From NCBI GenBank assembly GCA_009838965.1, contig VXQP01000069.1, positions 7,130-71,129 on the forward strand: a stretch of DNA of 64,000 nt. Reading direction: 5' to 3'. Below the pieces are notes generated by a model that saw nothing but the letters and a program-made list of their open reading frames with translations, did not search any database and was not told the origin of the DNA. The position numbers were made by a program, and so were the translations under genes. This DNA comes from Chloroflexota bacterium. Lineage in GTDB: Bacteria > Chloroflexota > Dehalococcoidia > Lucifugimonadales > Australimonadaceae. Positions within the stretch are counted from its first letter, which is position 1. Every line of letters starts with the position of its first letter. Positions 19,641 through 27,771 of the stretch are shown piece after piece.

Positions 19641-21494
19641 ATGTGCGGGATATTCGGATACACCGGCCCCCGTGAGGCATCCAGCATCCTGCTGGATGGC
19701 CTGACGCGCCTCTCCTACCGCGGCTACGACAGCGCCGGTCTTGCCGTTGCGGACGACTTCGGTCATCTCTCGATCCGGCGCGCCGCCGGCAAGCTGGACA
19801 ACCTCCGGCGGCTCGTTGAGAACGAGCCTGTCAGCGGGCGGCAGGGCATCGGCCACACGCGGTGGGCCACGCACGGCCCCGCCTCCAATGTCAATGCGCA
19901 CCCGCACACGGACGGTACCGGCGAGGTCGTCGTCGTCCACAACGGCATCGTAGAGAACTACGCCGAGCTCAAGGCGAGGCTCACTGCGAACGGCCACCGG
20001 TTCCATTCGCAGACGGATACCGAGATCATCCCCCACCTCATAGAGGAGTTGCTGGCTGCAGGCGTGCCGTTCGAGGAGGCGGTCCGCCGGGCGGCAGGAC
20101 GGCTGCGGGGGGCCCACGCGATAGCCTGCATGCACGCGCGCACACCCGAGATGCTCGTTGTCGCGCGCATCGGCAATGCGGGCGGCATCGCTGTGGGCGT
20201 GGGTGAGGGCGAAACGCTCGTTGGGAGCGACCTTCCCGCGCTGACGCCCCATGCACCGACGGCGGTCTTCCTGGAGCCGGGTGAGTCCGCCGTCGTGCAG
20301 CCGGAAGGGTTCGACCTGCGCACGCTGGACGGACGGCCGTCGACGCGCGCTTTGCACCCCGTGGGCGTAAGCGGCGGAGCCGCGGCCAAGGGCGGCTATA
20401 AGCACTTCACGCTGAAGGAGATACACGAGCAGCCGGAGTCCGCGATGAGCGCCTTGCACGGACGCATCGCATTCGCGCAGGGCGAGGCCCAACTGGAAGA
20501 GAGGCTGCTGCCGCTCACGGACGCGGAGGCCAAGGCGCTGACCCGCGTGGTCTTCCTGGGTATGGGCACGAGCGTTCACGCGGGTCTGGTGGGTGCTCGT
20601 TACGTCGAGTTGCTCGCCCGCATCCCAGCATTGGCTGAGAACGCCGCTGAGTTTCTTCACCGTGACCCGGTGCTGGACAGGCACACACTGGTCGTGGGCG
20701 TCACGCAGTCCGGCGAGACGGCGGACACGCTGCAGGCGCTCCACGAGGCCCGCGTTCGTGGCGCCCGGACCGCCGTCATCACCAACGTGCCGGAGAGTGA
20801 GGCCACGCGCGCCGCGGAACACACCCTGCTCATGCACGCGGGCCACGAGGTTGGCGTCGCCTCGACGAAGACGATGGTGAACTCGATGGTCGTGATGTAC
20901 CTCACGGCGTGCGCCCTGGGGCAGCAACGCGAGACGCTGAACGCGGAGAGCGTCGTACGCTGCGTGGACGAGATTACCCGGCTCCCCGCCCTTCTGGGCG
21001 CCGCGATCGAGATGACAGAACGCGATGCGGAGGAGATCGCGCGGCGGCATATGAACGCGCGCCGCTTCCTCTTCCTGGGCCGCGGGCTGATGGAGCCGGT
21101 CGCGCGCGAGGGCGCGTACAAGATGAAGGAGACGAGCTACATCCACGCGGAGGGCATGTCCGCTGCGGAGATAAAACACGGCCCCATCGCACTCATAGAC
21201 ACTGAGACGCCGGTCGTCGCGGTGGCGCCCCGCAACCCGCTGTACGAGAAGATGCTGATCAGCATGTCGGAAGTGCGTGCTCGCGATGGGAAGGTCATCG
21301 CCGTAGCCACGGCGGGCAGTGTCGAGATTGCGGGGTATGCGGACGACGTGCTGTGGGTGCCGGAGTGTCCGCCTCTGTTGCAGCCGATGGTCGCTGTCGC
21401 GCCGCTGCAGATGTTCGCCTACCGGACGGCGGACCTGCTGGGCAACGATGTGGACCAGCCGCGTAACCTCGCGAAGAGCGTCACCGTCGAGTAG
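19641..21494 (+). CDS. glmS: Glutamine--fructose-6-phosphate aminotransferase
   Basis: Makes glucosamine-6-phosphate, the first step towards UDP-GlcNAc. The ATG at 19641 exposes the N-terminal nucleophile as MCGIFGYTG. The glutaminase domain shows LSYRGYDSAGLAV, GHTRWATHG and VVHNGIVENY. After a linker come two SIS isomerase domains with VTQSGETADTLQAL, SVASTKTMVNSM and the C-terminal PRNLAKSVTVE. The 617 residues are the standard size. UDP-GlcNAc derived from this pathway is a plausible co-substrate for the nearby selenosugar synthase SenB, which may or may not be meaningful. Confidence 0.96.
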   Translation: MCGIFGYTGPREASSILLDGLTRLSYRGYDSAGLAVADDFGHLSIRRAAGKLDNLRRLVENEPVSGRQGIGHTRWATHGPASNVNAHPHTDGTGEVVVVHNGIVENYAELKARLTANGHRFHSQTDTEIIPHLIEELLAAGVPFEEAVRRAAGRLRGAHAIACMHARTPEMLVVARIGNAGGIAVGVGEGETLVGSDLPALTPHAPTAVFLEPGESAVVQPEGFDLRTLDGRPSTRALHPVGVSGGAAAKGGYKHFTLKEIHEQPESAMSALHGRIAFAQGEAQLEERLLPLTDAEAKALTRVVFLGMGTSVHAGLVGARYVELLARIPALAENAAEFLHRDPVLDRHTLVVGVTQSGETADTLQALHEARVRGARTAVITNVPESEATRAAEHTLLMHAGHEVGVASTKTMVNSMVVMYLTACALGQQRETLNAESVVRCVDEITRLPALLGAAIEMTERDAEEIARRHMNARRFLFLGRGLMEPVAREGAYKMKETSYIHAEGMSAAEIKHGPIALIDTETPVVAVAPRNPLYEKMLISMSEVRARDGKVIAVATAGSVEIAGYADDVLWVPECPPLLQPMVAVAPLQMFAYRTADLLGNDVDQPRNLAKSVTVE

Positions 21495-21522
21495 CGCGGG
21501 AGCCGGGCGGTACTGCGCGCGT

Positions 21523-22467
21523 ATGAAACTGGGCGTCACGTACCTCGGCAACCGGTTCGTCCGGCATTACGCGGAGCGAGACCTTCCTGAGATCGTCGAG
21601 ACCGGATGCGATTACGTCGTTCACACCTTCAGCGAGTATGACCTGGCGTTTCATTCCGGCGAGACCGGCGCACTGGTGGACGCCACTCGCCAGGCCGGGC
21701 TCGAGGCCTGGCTGGACTGCTGGGGGCTGGGCGGCCTCTTCGCGGGCGAAGCGTTCAGCGATTTCCTGCTCCAGCATCCCGAGGCGAGGCAGGTCCGTCC
21801 CGATGGCGAGCGGATCCCCGTGGCCTGCCCTAACGTGCCTGCGTTTCGTGAACTGCTCCGGACCTGGATCGAGGCGGCAGCCGGCGCAGGAGCTGACGCT
21901 GTCTTCTTCGATGACCCATTGGCCCCTGCCGAGGCGGCATGCGTTTGCCATGACTGCCGGGAAGCGCAACCCGCCTTCCTCGAAGCGCAGGATGGGCGGA
22001 CGTTTCAGCAGTGGAGTCTCGGTCGTTTGATGGAGGACGCATGCGACAGTGCCCGCCGACTCGGATTGCGCACCGCGGTCGGAGTGCTCCCGGGGTCGGG
22101 CCTCCCGGAGCAACTGGCGGCTGCCCGCGCGGCTGACGTGATTGCGGTGTCGCCCCTGTGGCGGGCGCACGGACAACCCGTCTCTCCGTACGTGTACGAC
22201 GCGTGCGCAGCGGTCGCCGCCGCCTGCCATGACTCCCGGCAGGAGCCCATGGCCTGGTTGCAGGCGTTCTCGATTCCGGCGAACCGGGAGAACGAGATTA
22301 CCCAGGCCGCGGAGGCGATGGTCGCAGCCGGGATAGCGAACGTCTCGACGTGGTGCTACCGCGCGGGCGAGCAGATGACTGCGATCCGCTCGGAGCAGCC
22401 GCAGTTGGCGTGGGAGACGGTGGTAGCGGCTTACCGCTCGCTCAAGGCGGCGTCCGCCGGCGGATGA
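21523..22467 (+). CDS. Unrecognised TIM-barrel-like protein
   Basis: A 314-residue cytosolic protein I cannot assign. It starts MKLGVTYLGNRFVRHYAERD (ATG at 21523, with the upstream frame running inside glmS). It has alternating strand/helix blocks such as DYVVHTFSEYDLAFH, ADAVFFDDPLAP and ADVIAVSPLWRAHG, reminiscent of glycoside-hydrolase-type barrels that lack a signal peptide. The CVCHDC cluster around residue 145 could bind a metal. It starts 28 bases after glmS and ends seven bases from the convergent egtD. The position next to egtD is suggestive, but no role in selenium or ergothioneine metabolism can be claimed. Confidence 0.6.
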   Translation: MKLGVTYLGNRFVRHYAERDLPEIVETGCDYVVHTFSEYDLAFHSGETGALVDATRQAGLEAWLDCWGLGGLFAGEAFSDFLLQHPEARQVRPDGERIPVACPNVPAFRELLRTWIEAAAGAGADAVFFDDPLAPAEAACVCHDCREAQPAFLEAQDGRTFQQWSLGRLMEDACDSARRLGLRTAVGVLPGSGLPEQLAAARAADVIAVSPLWRAHGQPVSPYVYDACAAVAAACHDSRQEPMAWLQAFSIPANRENEITQAAEAMVAAGIANVSTWCYRAGEQMTAIRSEQPQLAWETVVAAYRSLKAASAGG

Positions 22468-22474
22468 TGCCGGC

Positions 22475-23455
22475 TCACGGGCGGGCCACCACCAGCGAGA
22501 ACATCTCATCGGGGTCTGTGAACCAGCGGACGCTGCCGAAGCCCGCATCATTGAGTTCCGCGGCGAAGTCGTCCCTGGTGAACTTATAGGAGCTTTCTGT
22601 CCAGATCGTCTCTCCAGCACGGATGCGGACTATGTCGCCGCTCCCGGGCAGCGCGAACACTACGTCAGCCTCGGCTTCCAGATGCATCTCGATCCGCGAG
22701 TGCCCGGTGTCGAAGAGTGCGCAGTGTCTGAACAGGCTGGTGTCGATGTTGGTGTCCAGCAGGTCGTTCACCGCCTTCAGGGAGTTGAGGTTGAACAGGG
22801 CGGTTACGCCTTTGGCATCGTTGTAGGCCGCCTCGATGATGCTCGTCTCCTTAACGAGGTCCACGCCCATGAGCAGCGCGTCATCGGTCCGCGGCATCAG
22901 TCTCCGGACCTCCTTCAGGAAGCGGCTCCGCTCGTCCGGGTGGAGGTTCCCGATCGTCGAGCCCAGGAAGGCGACGAGCCGTGTCCCTTCCGGGCTGGGT
23001 ATGGCGGAGAGGTGGCGCTCGAAATCACCGACGACAGCGGCGATCTCGCCAAGGTCCGGGTACACATCGAATAACGCCTGCGCGCCTTCCCGGACCGCCG
23101 ACTCGCTGATGTCGAAGGGGATGTAGCGCTTCAGCACTCCGGCTTGCAGGGCGGGACTGAGGAGCGTTCCGCTCTTGGCGCTGTTGCCGGGGCCCAGTTC
23201 GACGATCTCGTGGGGCCAGACGTCGTGGACTATCCCGGCGCCGAAGCGTTCGAGCAACGAACGCTCGATGCGCGTGGGGTAGTACTCCTCCAGCCGCGTG
23301 ATCTCGTCGAACAGGTCGGAGCCCTCCTCGTGGTAAAGGAACTTGGGGCTCAACGTTTTCGGTTCGGAGGTCAAGCCTCGAACAATCTCCTGCACCGCAG
23401 AAAAACGCTCTTCATCCGCGGATGTGTGGACGGTGACAGTGAATAGACCGGTCAT
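22475..23455 (-). CDS. egtD: L-histidine N-alpha-methyltransferase (hercynine-forming)
   Basis: Uses three S-adenosylmethionine to trimethylate histidine to hercynine, the precursor of ergothioneine and selenoneine. The 326-residue protein shows the family N-terminus SPKFLYHEEGSDLFDEITRLEEYYPTR, the SAM site IVELGPGNSAKS, FLGSTIGNL and the substrate block FNLNSLKAVNDLLDT. The length equals mycobacterial EgtD. Its ATG overlaps the stop of the LysR gene by four bases, so regulator and enzyme are co-translated. With senC-senA-senB 4 kb away it supplies the backbone for selenoneine; no separate egtB, egtC or egtE is seen. Confidence 0.95.
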   Translation of the reverse strand: MTGLFTVTVHTSADEERFSAVQEIVRGLTSEPKTLSPKFLYHEEGSDLFDEITRLEEYYPTRIERSLLERFGAGIVHDVWPHEIVELGPGNSAKSGTLLSPALQAGVLKRYIPFDISESAVREGAQALFDVYPDLGEIAAVVGDFERHLSAIPSPEGTRLVAFLGSTIGNLHPDERSRFLKEVRRLMPRTDDALLMGVDLVKETSIIEAAYNDAKGVTALFNLNSLKAVNDLLDTNIDTSLFRHCALFDTGHSRIEMHLEAEADVVFALPGSGDIVRIRAGETIWTESSYKFTRDDFAAELNDAGFGSVRWFTDPDEMFSLVVARP

Positions 23456-24375
23456 CGGGCTCCTTCCTGTTCGATCGTTTCACGCCCCTTTGCGAGGCGG
23501 GCCAGCACCCAGTCCCCGAAGGCGTGGGCGACGGAAGAGTCGAGCTGGGGTCGCTTGACCATGTACAGGCTGCGCGTCGTGTCGAGGCCGGTCAACCGTG
23601 CGGGGTAGACCTGGTCGAACTCGTGCTCGTGCACCGCGAGCGACGATACGATGCTGAACCCGAAGCCGTTGTTGACCGCTGCCAGCGTCGCGTGGGTCGA
23701 GTTGACGACCATGACCAGCGTGTAGCCGGGCTCCTTGATCCCGGCCGAGTCCAGCGCGCGCCGGAGACCTGTCCAGGTGCCGGAGCCGGGTTCCCGTTCG
23801 ATGAACGGCAGCCCCTTCAGTTCACTCACGTCAACCGACGCTCTGCCCGCGAACGGGTGCCTTCCCGGCACTGCGAGCACCAGCTCGTCTTCCGCGACCA
23901 CCGTCCACTCCAGGGACGGATGCGCCACCCGCATCCCGGTGAACCCCAGGTCGGCGTGGCTGCCGGCGACCTGCGCGATCGCCGATGCCGAGTCGGTTAC
24001 GGCGACGTGCGGCCGCACGCGGGGGTAGATCTCGGTGAATTGAAACAGCAGGCCTGGCAGCAGGTACTCCCCCGGCGCGGTGCTCGCCGCGATCCGGAGC
24101 TCGCCCTCCACCGCCGCGTCATCGCGTGCGAGGGACTCTATGATGCGGTCGTGCGCGGCTATCGTGTCCATGGCATAGGCAAAGAGTCTGCTGCCGGCGG
24201 CGGTTGGCACCACGTGCTTTCGCTGGCGGACCAGCAAGGCTACGCCCAGCTCTGTTTCGAGCCGCTGCACGTGCCGGCTCACGCCCGGCTGGCTGGCGTG
24301 CCGTTCACGAGCTGCCACCCGGAAGCTGCCGGAGCGGCACACGGCAACGAAGCTTCTCAACGCACTCACGTCCAT
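23452..24375 (-). CDS. LysR-type regulator of the selenium/egtD locus
   Basis: A 307-residue LTTR. The N-terminal winged helix-turn-helix reads LRSFVAVCRSGSFRVAARERHASQPGVSRHVQRLETELG, and the rest is a type 2 periplasmic-binding-like effector domain (APGEYLLPGLLFQFTEIYPRV). The ATG at 24375 (MDVSALRSF) fits family N-termini better than the longer frame to 24411. TATCAT lies exactly six bases before it, suggesting a leaderless mRNA. It is divergent from the binding-protein gene of the transporter and overlaps egtD by four bases. This is the classic arrangement for a local activator; its effector may be a sulfur or selenium oxyanion or metabolite. Confidence 0.9.
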   Translation of the reverse strand: MDVSALRSFVAVCRSGSFRVAARERHASQPGVSRHVQRLETELGVALLVRQRKHVVPTAAGSRLFAYAMDTIAAHDRIIESLARDDAAVEGELRIAASTAPGEYLLPGLLFQFTEIYPRVRPHVAVTDSASAIAQVAGSHADLGFTGMRVAHPSLEWTVVAEDELVLAVPGRHPFAGRASVDVSELKGLPFIEREPGSGTWTGLRRALDSAGIKEPGYTLVMVVNSTHATLAAVNNGFGFSIVSSLAVHEHEFDQVYPARLTGLDTTRSLYMVKRPQLDSSVAHAFGDWVLARLAKGRETIEQEGAR

Positions 24376-24464
24376 CGTTCGATGATAATTTGTAATCGTC
24401 CCTGCTGTCATCTATCACGGGACGGTATCATAGGCGCATCCCACCACGAGACTGATGGAGTGTT
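24376..24464. promoter_or_regulatory. Divergent LysR / selenium-transporter promoter region
   Basis: This 89-bp region contains an AT-rich partial dyad, GATAATTTGTAATC (about 24381-24394), fitting an LTTR T-N11-A-type site, which overlaps the -10 of the LysR gene. For the transporter, TATCAT at 24426-24431 is a possible -10, and GGAG lies four bases before the ATG at 24465. The single LysR protein could control both directions. Confidence 0.5.
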
Positions 24465-25337
24465 ATGAGAAAGATCGTCATCGTAATGGCCGCTGTTCTG
24501 CTATCAGCAGGGCTGGTAGCGTGTGGAAGTGAAGACGAGCAGGAGTTGCTCATCGCCGGGATCCCGGACCAGGACGTGAGCGTGTTGGAAGAGCGCTTCA
24601 ACAACCTCGCTGAGTACCTCTCGGAGGAGACAGGGTTAAACGTGCGCTATGTGCCCCAGGCGGACTACGCCGCCGTCGTCACCTCTTTCAAGCAGGGCGA
24701 CATCCATCTCGTGTGGTACGGCGCACTCACCGGCGTGCAGGCGCGGATCGCCGTCCCCGAAGCCGACGCGATCGTGCACCGCGCGCGCGACGGCGAGTTC
24801 CATTCCGTCTTCGTCGCGGCGCCCGGCTCGGGCATCAGCAGCCTCGATGACCTGCGCGGCAAGACGGTGACGTTCGGCTCCGAAAGCTCCACCTCCGGGC
24901 ACCTGATGCCCCGCTACTACCTGAGCCAGGCGGGAGTCGACACGGAGACGGAACTCGGCGACATCAGCTTCAGCGGTTCACACGACCTCACGTGGAAGCT
25001 CGTGGAGGGCGGCTCGTTCGACGCAGGCGCGCTCAGCGAGGCCGTCTGGGAGAGACGCGTCGCGAACGGCGAGGTCGACACGTCCAAGGTCGACGTGTTC
25101 TATCGAACGCCGGCGTACGTCAACTACCACTGGGTGGCGCACCCCTCGATCGGCGACAAGTTCGGCGAGGACGCGTTAGACAACATCACCGAAGCGCTGC
25201 TCACCGTCGACGTTGACCGGGGCGGGCAGGGGAAGGAGATCGCTGAGTCCTTCAACGGCGAACGGTTCGTTCGCACGAGCAACGACAGGTACCAGGCGAT
25301 TGAGGATGCTGCGCGCGAATTCGGCATTATCGAGTAG
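24465..25337 (+). CDS. Phosphonate/selenate-type ABC transporter substrate-binding lipoprotein
   Basis: A 290-residue PhnD-superfamily binding protein. The signal peptide ends in a lipobox with Cys20 (LSAGLVAC), so it is anchored outside the membrane. It shows the family blocks YVPQADYAAVVTSFKQGDIHLVWYGALTGVQAR, then DLRGKTVTFGSESSTSGHLMPRYYL and FYRTPAYVNYHW. The LVW(Y/F)G-LTGVQAR segment is, from memory, characteristic of the subfamily annotated as putative selenate ABC transporter binding proteins, which occur beside selD. With senABC next door, a selenium oxyanion is the most likely ligand; phosphonate, phosphite or another oxyanion are alternatives. Confidence 0.85.
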   Translation: MRKIVIVMAAVLLSAGLVACGSEDEQELLIAGIPDQDVSVLEERFNNLAEYLSEETGLNVRYVPQADYAAVVTSFKQGDIHLVWYGALTGVQARIAVPEADAIVHRARDGEFHSVFVAAPGSGISSLDDLRGKTVTFGSESSTSGHLMPRYYLSQAGVDTETELGDISFSGSHDLTWKLVEGGSFDAGALSEAVWERRVANGEVDTSKVDVFYRTPAYVNYHWVAHPSIGDKFGEDALDNITEALLTVDVDRGGQGKEIAESFNGERFVRTSNDRYQAIEDAAREFGIIE

Positions 25338-26094
25338 TAATGCGCCCGCGGTGCTCCTCGACGGAGTATCGAAGCGCTACGACGAGGCAACGGTGCTCGC
25401 GCCGCTTTCTCTCGCCGTGGAACCGGGGGAGCGGGTGGCGCTCATCGGCCCCAGCGGCGCCGGCAAGACCACGCTCCTCCGGCTCATAGCCGGGGCGGTG
25501 GCCCCCTCGACCGGGTGCGTCGAGTTGCGCGGAAGGAACGTCGCGAGCCTGCGCCCCGGACGCGAGCTTGCCCGGCTCGTCGGGATGATCGCGCAGCAGT
25601 TCGACCTCGTCCCAAACCTCTCGGTGCTGCACAACGTGCTGGCGGGAAGACTCGGCGAGTGGAGTTTCGGCAGGTCGTTGCTCTCGCTGGTCTGGCCCCG
25701 TGATCAGCGTCTGGCGTTCGAAGCGCTCGAGCGGGTCGGCGTCACGCATCTCGCGCACCAGCGCGCCGCGCGCCTCTCCGGCGGTGAGCAGCAGCGCGTC
25801 GCGATAGCGCGGGTGCTCGTCCAGCGCCCCACCGTCGTCCTTGCGGACGAGCCCGTGGCCTCGCTCGACCGCGCGCGCGCCAGGGAAGTGGTGCGCCTGC
25901 TCACCGACGTGACCGAGGAGCAGGGCGAGACGCTCGTCGCCAGCATCCACTCCATCGACCTCGCGCGCGAGTTCTTCGACCGCATCGTGGGCCTGCGGAA
26001 CGGGCTCGTGCAGTTCGACGTGCCCGCGTTCAGCATCCGCGACCGCATGCTCGAGGACCTGTACGAGATCGAGGGACTGCGGAGTGAGGTCTGA
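25306..26094 (+). CDS. ABC transporter ATPase (PhnC-like) of the selenium locus
   Basis: The nucleotide-binding subunit. It has Walker A GPSGAGKTTLLRL, Q-loop MIAQQFDLVPNLSV, signature LSGGEQQRVAIAR, Walker B VVLADEPVASLD and an H-loop in ASIHSIDLA. The start is uncertain. ATG at 25306 overlaps the binding-protein gene by 32 bases; a GTG at 25351 would begin at the family N-terminus (LLDGVSKRYDE) but has no ribosome site. The stop overlaps the first permease gene by 11 bases. Confidence 0.92.
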   Translation: MLRANSALSSSNAPAVLLDGVSKRYDEATVLAPLSLAVEPGERVALIGPSGAGKTTLLRLIAGAVAPSTGCVELRGRNVASLRPGRELARLVGMIAQQFDLVPNLSVLHNVLAGRLGEWSFGRSLLSLVWPRDQRLAFEALERVGVTHLAHQRAARLSGGEQQRVAIARVLVQRPTVVLADEPVASLDRARAREVVRLLTDVTEEQGETLVASIHSIDLAREFFDRIVGLRNGLVQFDVPAFSIRDRMLEDLYEIEGLRSEV

Positions 26095-26899
26095 GTACCC
26101 CATATCTCGGGGACGCCCACGCGCGATCGAGAGCCGGCGCACCATCACGCTCATCCTCCTCGGCGCATTCGCGCTGAGCCTGCTCGGCATCGACTGGAGC
26201 GAGGGAGTCTTCAGGCCGCGCGGGGTGAGCGCGATCGGCGAAACGCTGGGCGCATTCATCCGGCCCGACCTCTCGCCCGACCTGCTCAGGACGGCCGCTG
26301 CCGCGGCATGGCAGACGGCGGTCTATGCGGTCGCGGGGCTGACGGTCGCCCTGCTCATCGGTATTCCGCTTGGCGTCGTCGCCTCCGGCACCATTGCGCG
26401 CTCGCGTCTGGGAGCCGTCACCCAGATCGGTGCCGCACGGGCCGTCCTCGCCTTCTTCCGGGCGATCCATGAACTCGTCTGGGCGCTGCTCCTCGTTGCC
26501 GCGATAGGTCTCTCGCCGATGGCGGCGGTGCTGGCCCTGGGCATTCCGTACGGGGGGATCCTGGGTCGCATCTACTCGGAGCTGCTGCAGGACGTGCCGC
26601 AGGCCCCGCTGGACGCGCTGCGACGCTCGGGAGCGTCGGAGTGGCGGGTGTTCCTGTTCGGACGGCTGCCCATGGCGCTGCCGGACATGGTCTCCTACAC
26701 GTTCTACCGGCTGGAGTGCGGCATCCGGTCGGCAGCCGTGCTTGGCTGGGTCGGGCTGGGGGGCTTGGGTTTCCAAGTGCAGATAGCGCTCGAGGACCTC
26801 GCTTACTCCCGCGTCTGGACGTTCCTCTGGGCCCTGGTGGTCATGGTCGTGCTCGTGGACCTCTGGAGCTCCCAAGTACGGCGGAGGCTTGCGCCATGA
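26084..26899 (+). CDS. ABC transporter permease 1 (PhnE-like)
   Basis: A 271-residue inner-membrane permease with about six hydrophobic helices. The conserved permease loop is GRIYSELLQDVPQAPLDALRRSGASEWRVFLFGRLPMALP, which contacts the ATPase. The GTG start overlaps the ATPase stop, and the gene ends in an ATGA overlap with permease 2. Two different PhnE-type permeases suggest a heterodimeric channel. Confidence 0.9.
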   Translation: MRSEYPISRGRPRAIESRRTITLILLGAFALSLLGIDWSEGVFRPRGVSAIGETLGAFIRPDLSPDLLRTAAAAAWQTAVYAVAGLTVALLIGIPLGVVASGTIARSRLGAVTQIGAARAVLAFFRAIHELVWALLLVAAIGLSPMAAVLALGIPYGGILGRIYSELLQDVPQAPLDALRRSGASEWRVFLFGRLPMALPDMVSYTFYRLECGIRSAAVLGWVGLGGLGFQVQIALEDLAYSRVWTFLWALVVMVVLVDLWSSQVRRRLAP

Positions 26900-27771
26900 A
26901 CCCGGCTCCAACCGCCGCGTACGTGTCAGGGAGCGGGCGTCCGAGGCTGACGTTCGTCTCGGGCTCCGTGCTGGTGATGCTCGCGCTCATGCTCACCGCG
27001 TGGACGTACATCGTTTTCGGACAGTCGTGGCCCAGCCACGGCTTCTTCTCCGGGGAGACGGCGTCGCGGGCGTGGTCGTTCCTCGGCGACCTCGCGGGCG
27101 CGGGCCGCGAAGGCACGCCTGCGTACCTGGACGGGGCAGAGTGGGCCGAGGCCGGGCGGCTCGCGCTGGTGACGTTGGCGATGAGCGTCCTCGCGGCGGG
27201 CATCGCCGCCATGGGGGCTCTGCTCACCTTCATGTTCGCGGCGCGCAACGTCATGGCGGGCGAGTTGGCCCCCTATCGGAGTCCGGTCTGGACCGCGTGG
27301 TTCGGGGTCGTCCGGCTCGGCTACGCGCTCAGCCGCTCCGTGCCGGAGCTGATATGGGCGATGCTTCTCGTCTTCATCTTCTCGCCAGGCATCCTTCCCG
27401 GGGCGTTGGCGCTCGCGATACACAACTTCGGCATCCTCGGCAAGCTCACGGCGGAAGTCGTGGAAGGCCTCGACACCCGCCCGGCCCGCGCGCTCAGGAC
27501 GTCCGGCGCGGGCTGGTTCCAGGTCATCGCCTACGCCATCCTCCCCGCCGCCCTGCCTCGCTTCATCACCTATCTCTTCTACCGTTGGGAGGTCATCATC
27601 CGGACGACCATCGTCGTCGGGCTGGTGGCGGCCGGCGGCCTCGGCATGGAGTTCCGGATCTCCCTGAGCCACTTCCACTACACCACCGTAACCCTGCTCC
27701 TCATCTGGTACCTGCTGCTGGTGTTGGGCGTCGACCTCGCATCGGCGGCGATGCGCCGACTGGCGCGCTAG
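26896..27771 (+). CDS. ABC transporter permease 2 (PhnE-like)
   Basis: A 291-residue inner-membrane permease. The coupling loop reads LGKLTAEVVEGLDTRPARALRTSGAGWFQVIAYAILPAALP, matching the PhnE family, and is flanked by hydrophobic helices. An N-terminal helix is followed by a ~60-residue external stretch before the core. The ATG at 26896 overlaps the stop of permease 1. The gene converges on senB with a four-base overlap of stop regions, so the uptake and selenoneine operons meet tail to tail. Confidence 0.9.
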   Translation: MNPAPTAAYVSGSGRPRLTFVSGSVLVMLALMLTAWTYIVFGQSWPSHGFFSGETASRAWSFLGDLAGAGREGTPAYLDGAEWAEAGRLALVTLAMSVLAAGIAAMGALLTFMFAARNVMAGELAPYRSPVWTAWFGVVRLGYALSRSVPELIWAMLLVFIFSPGILPGALALAIHNFGILGKLTAEVVEGLDTRPARALRTSGAGWFQVIAYAILPAALPRFITYLFYRWEVIIRTTIVVGLVAAGGLGMEFRISLSHFHYTTVTLLLIWYLLLVLGVDLASAAMRRLAR

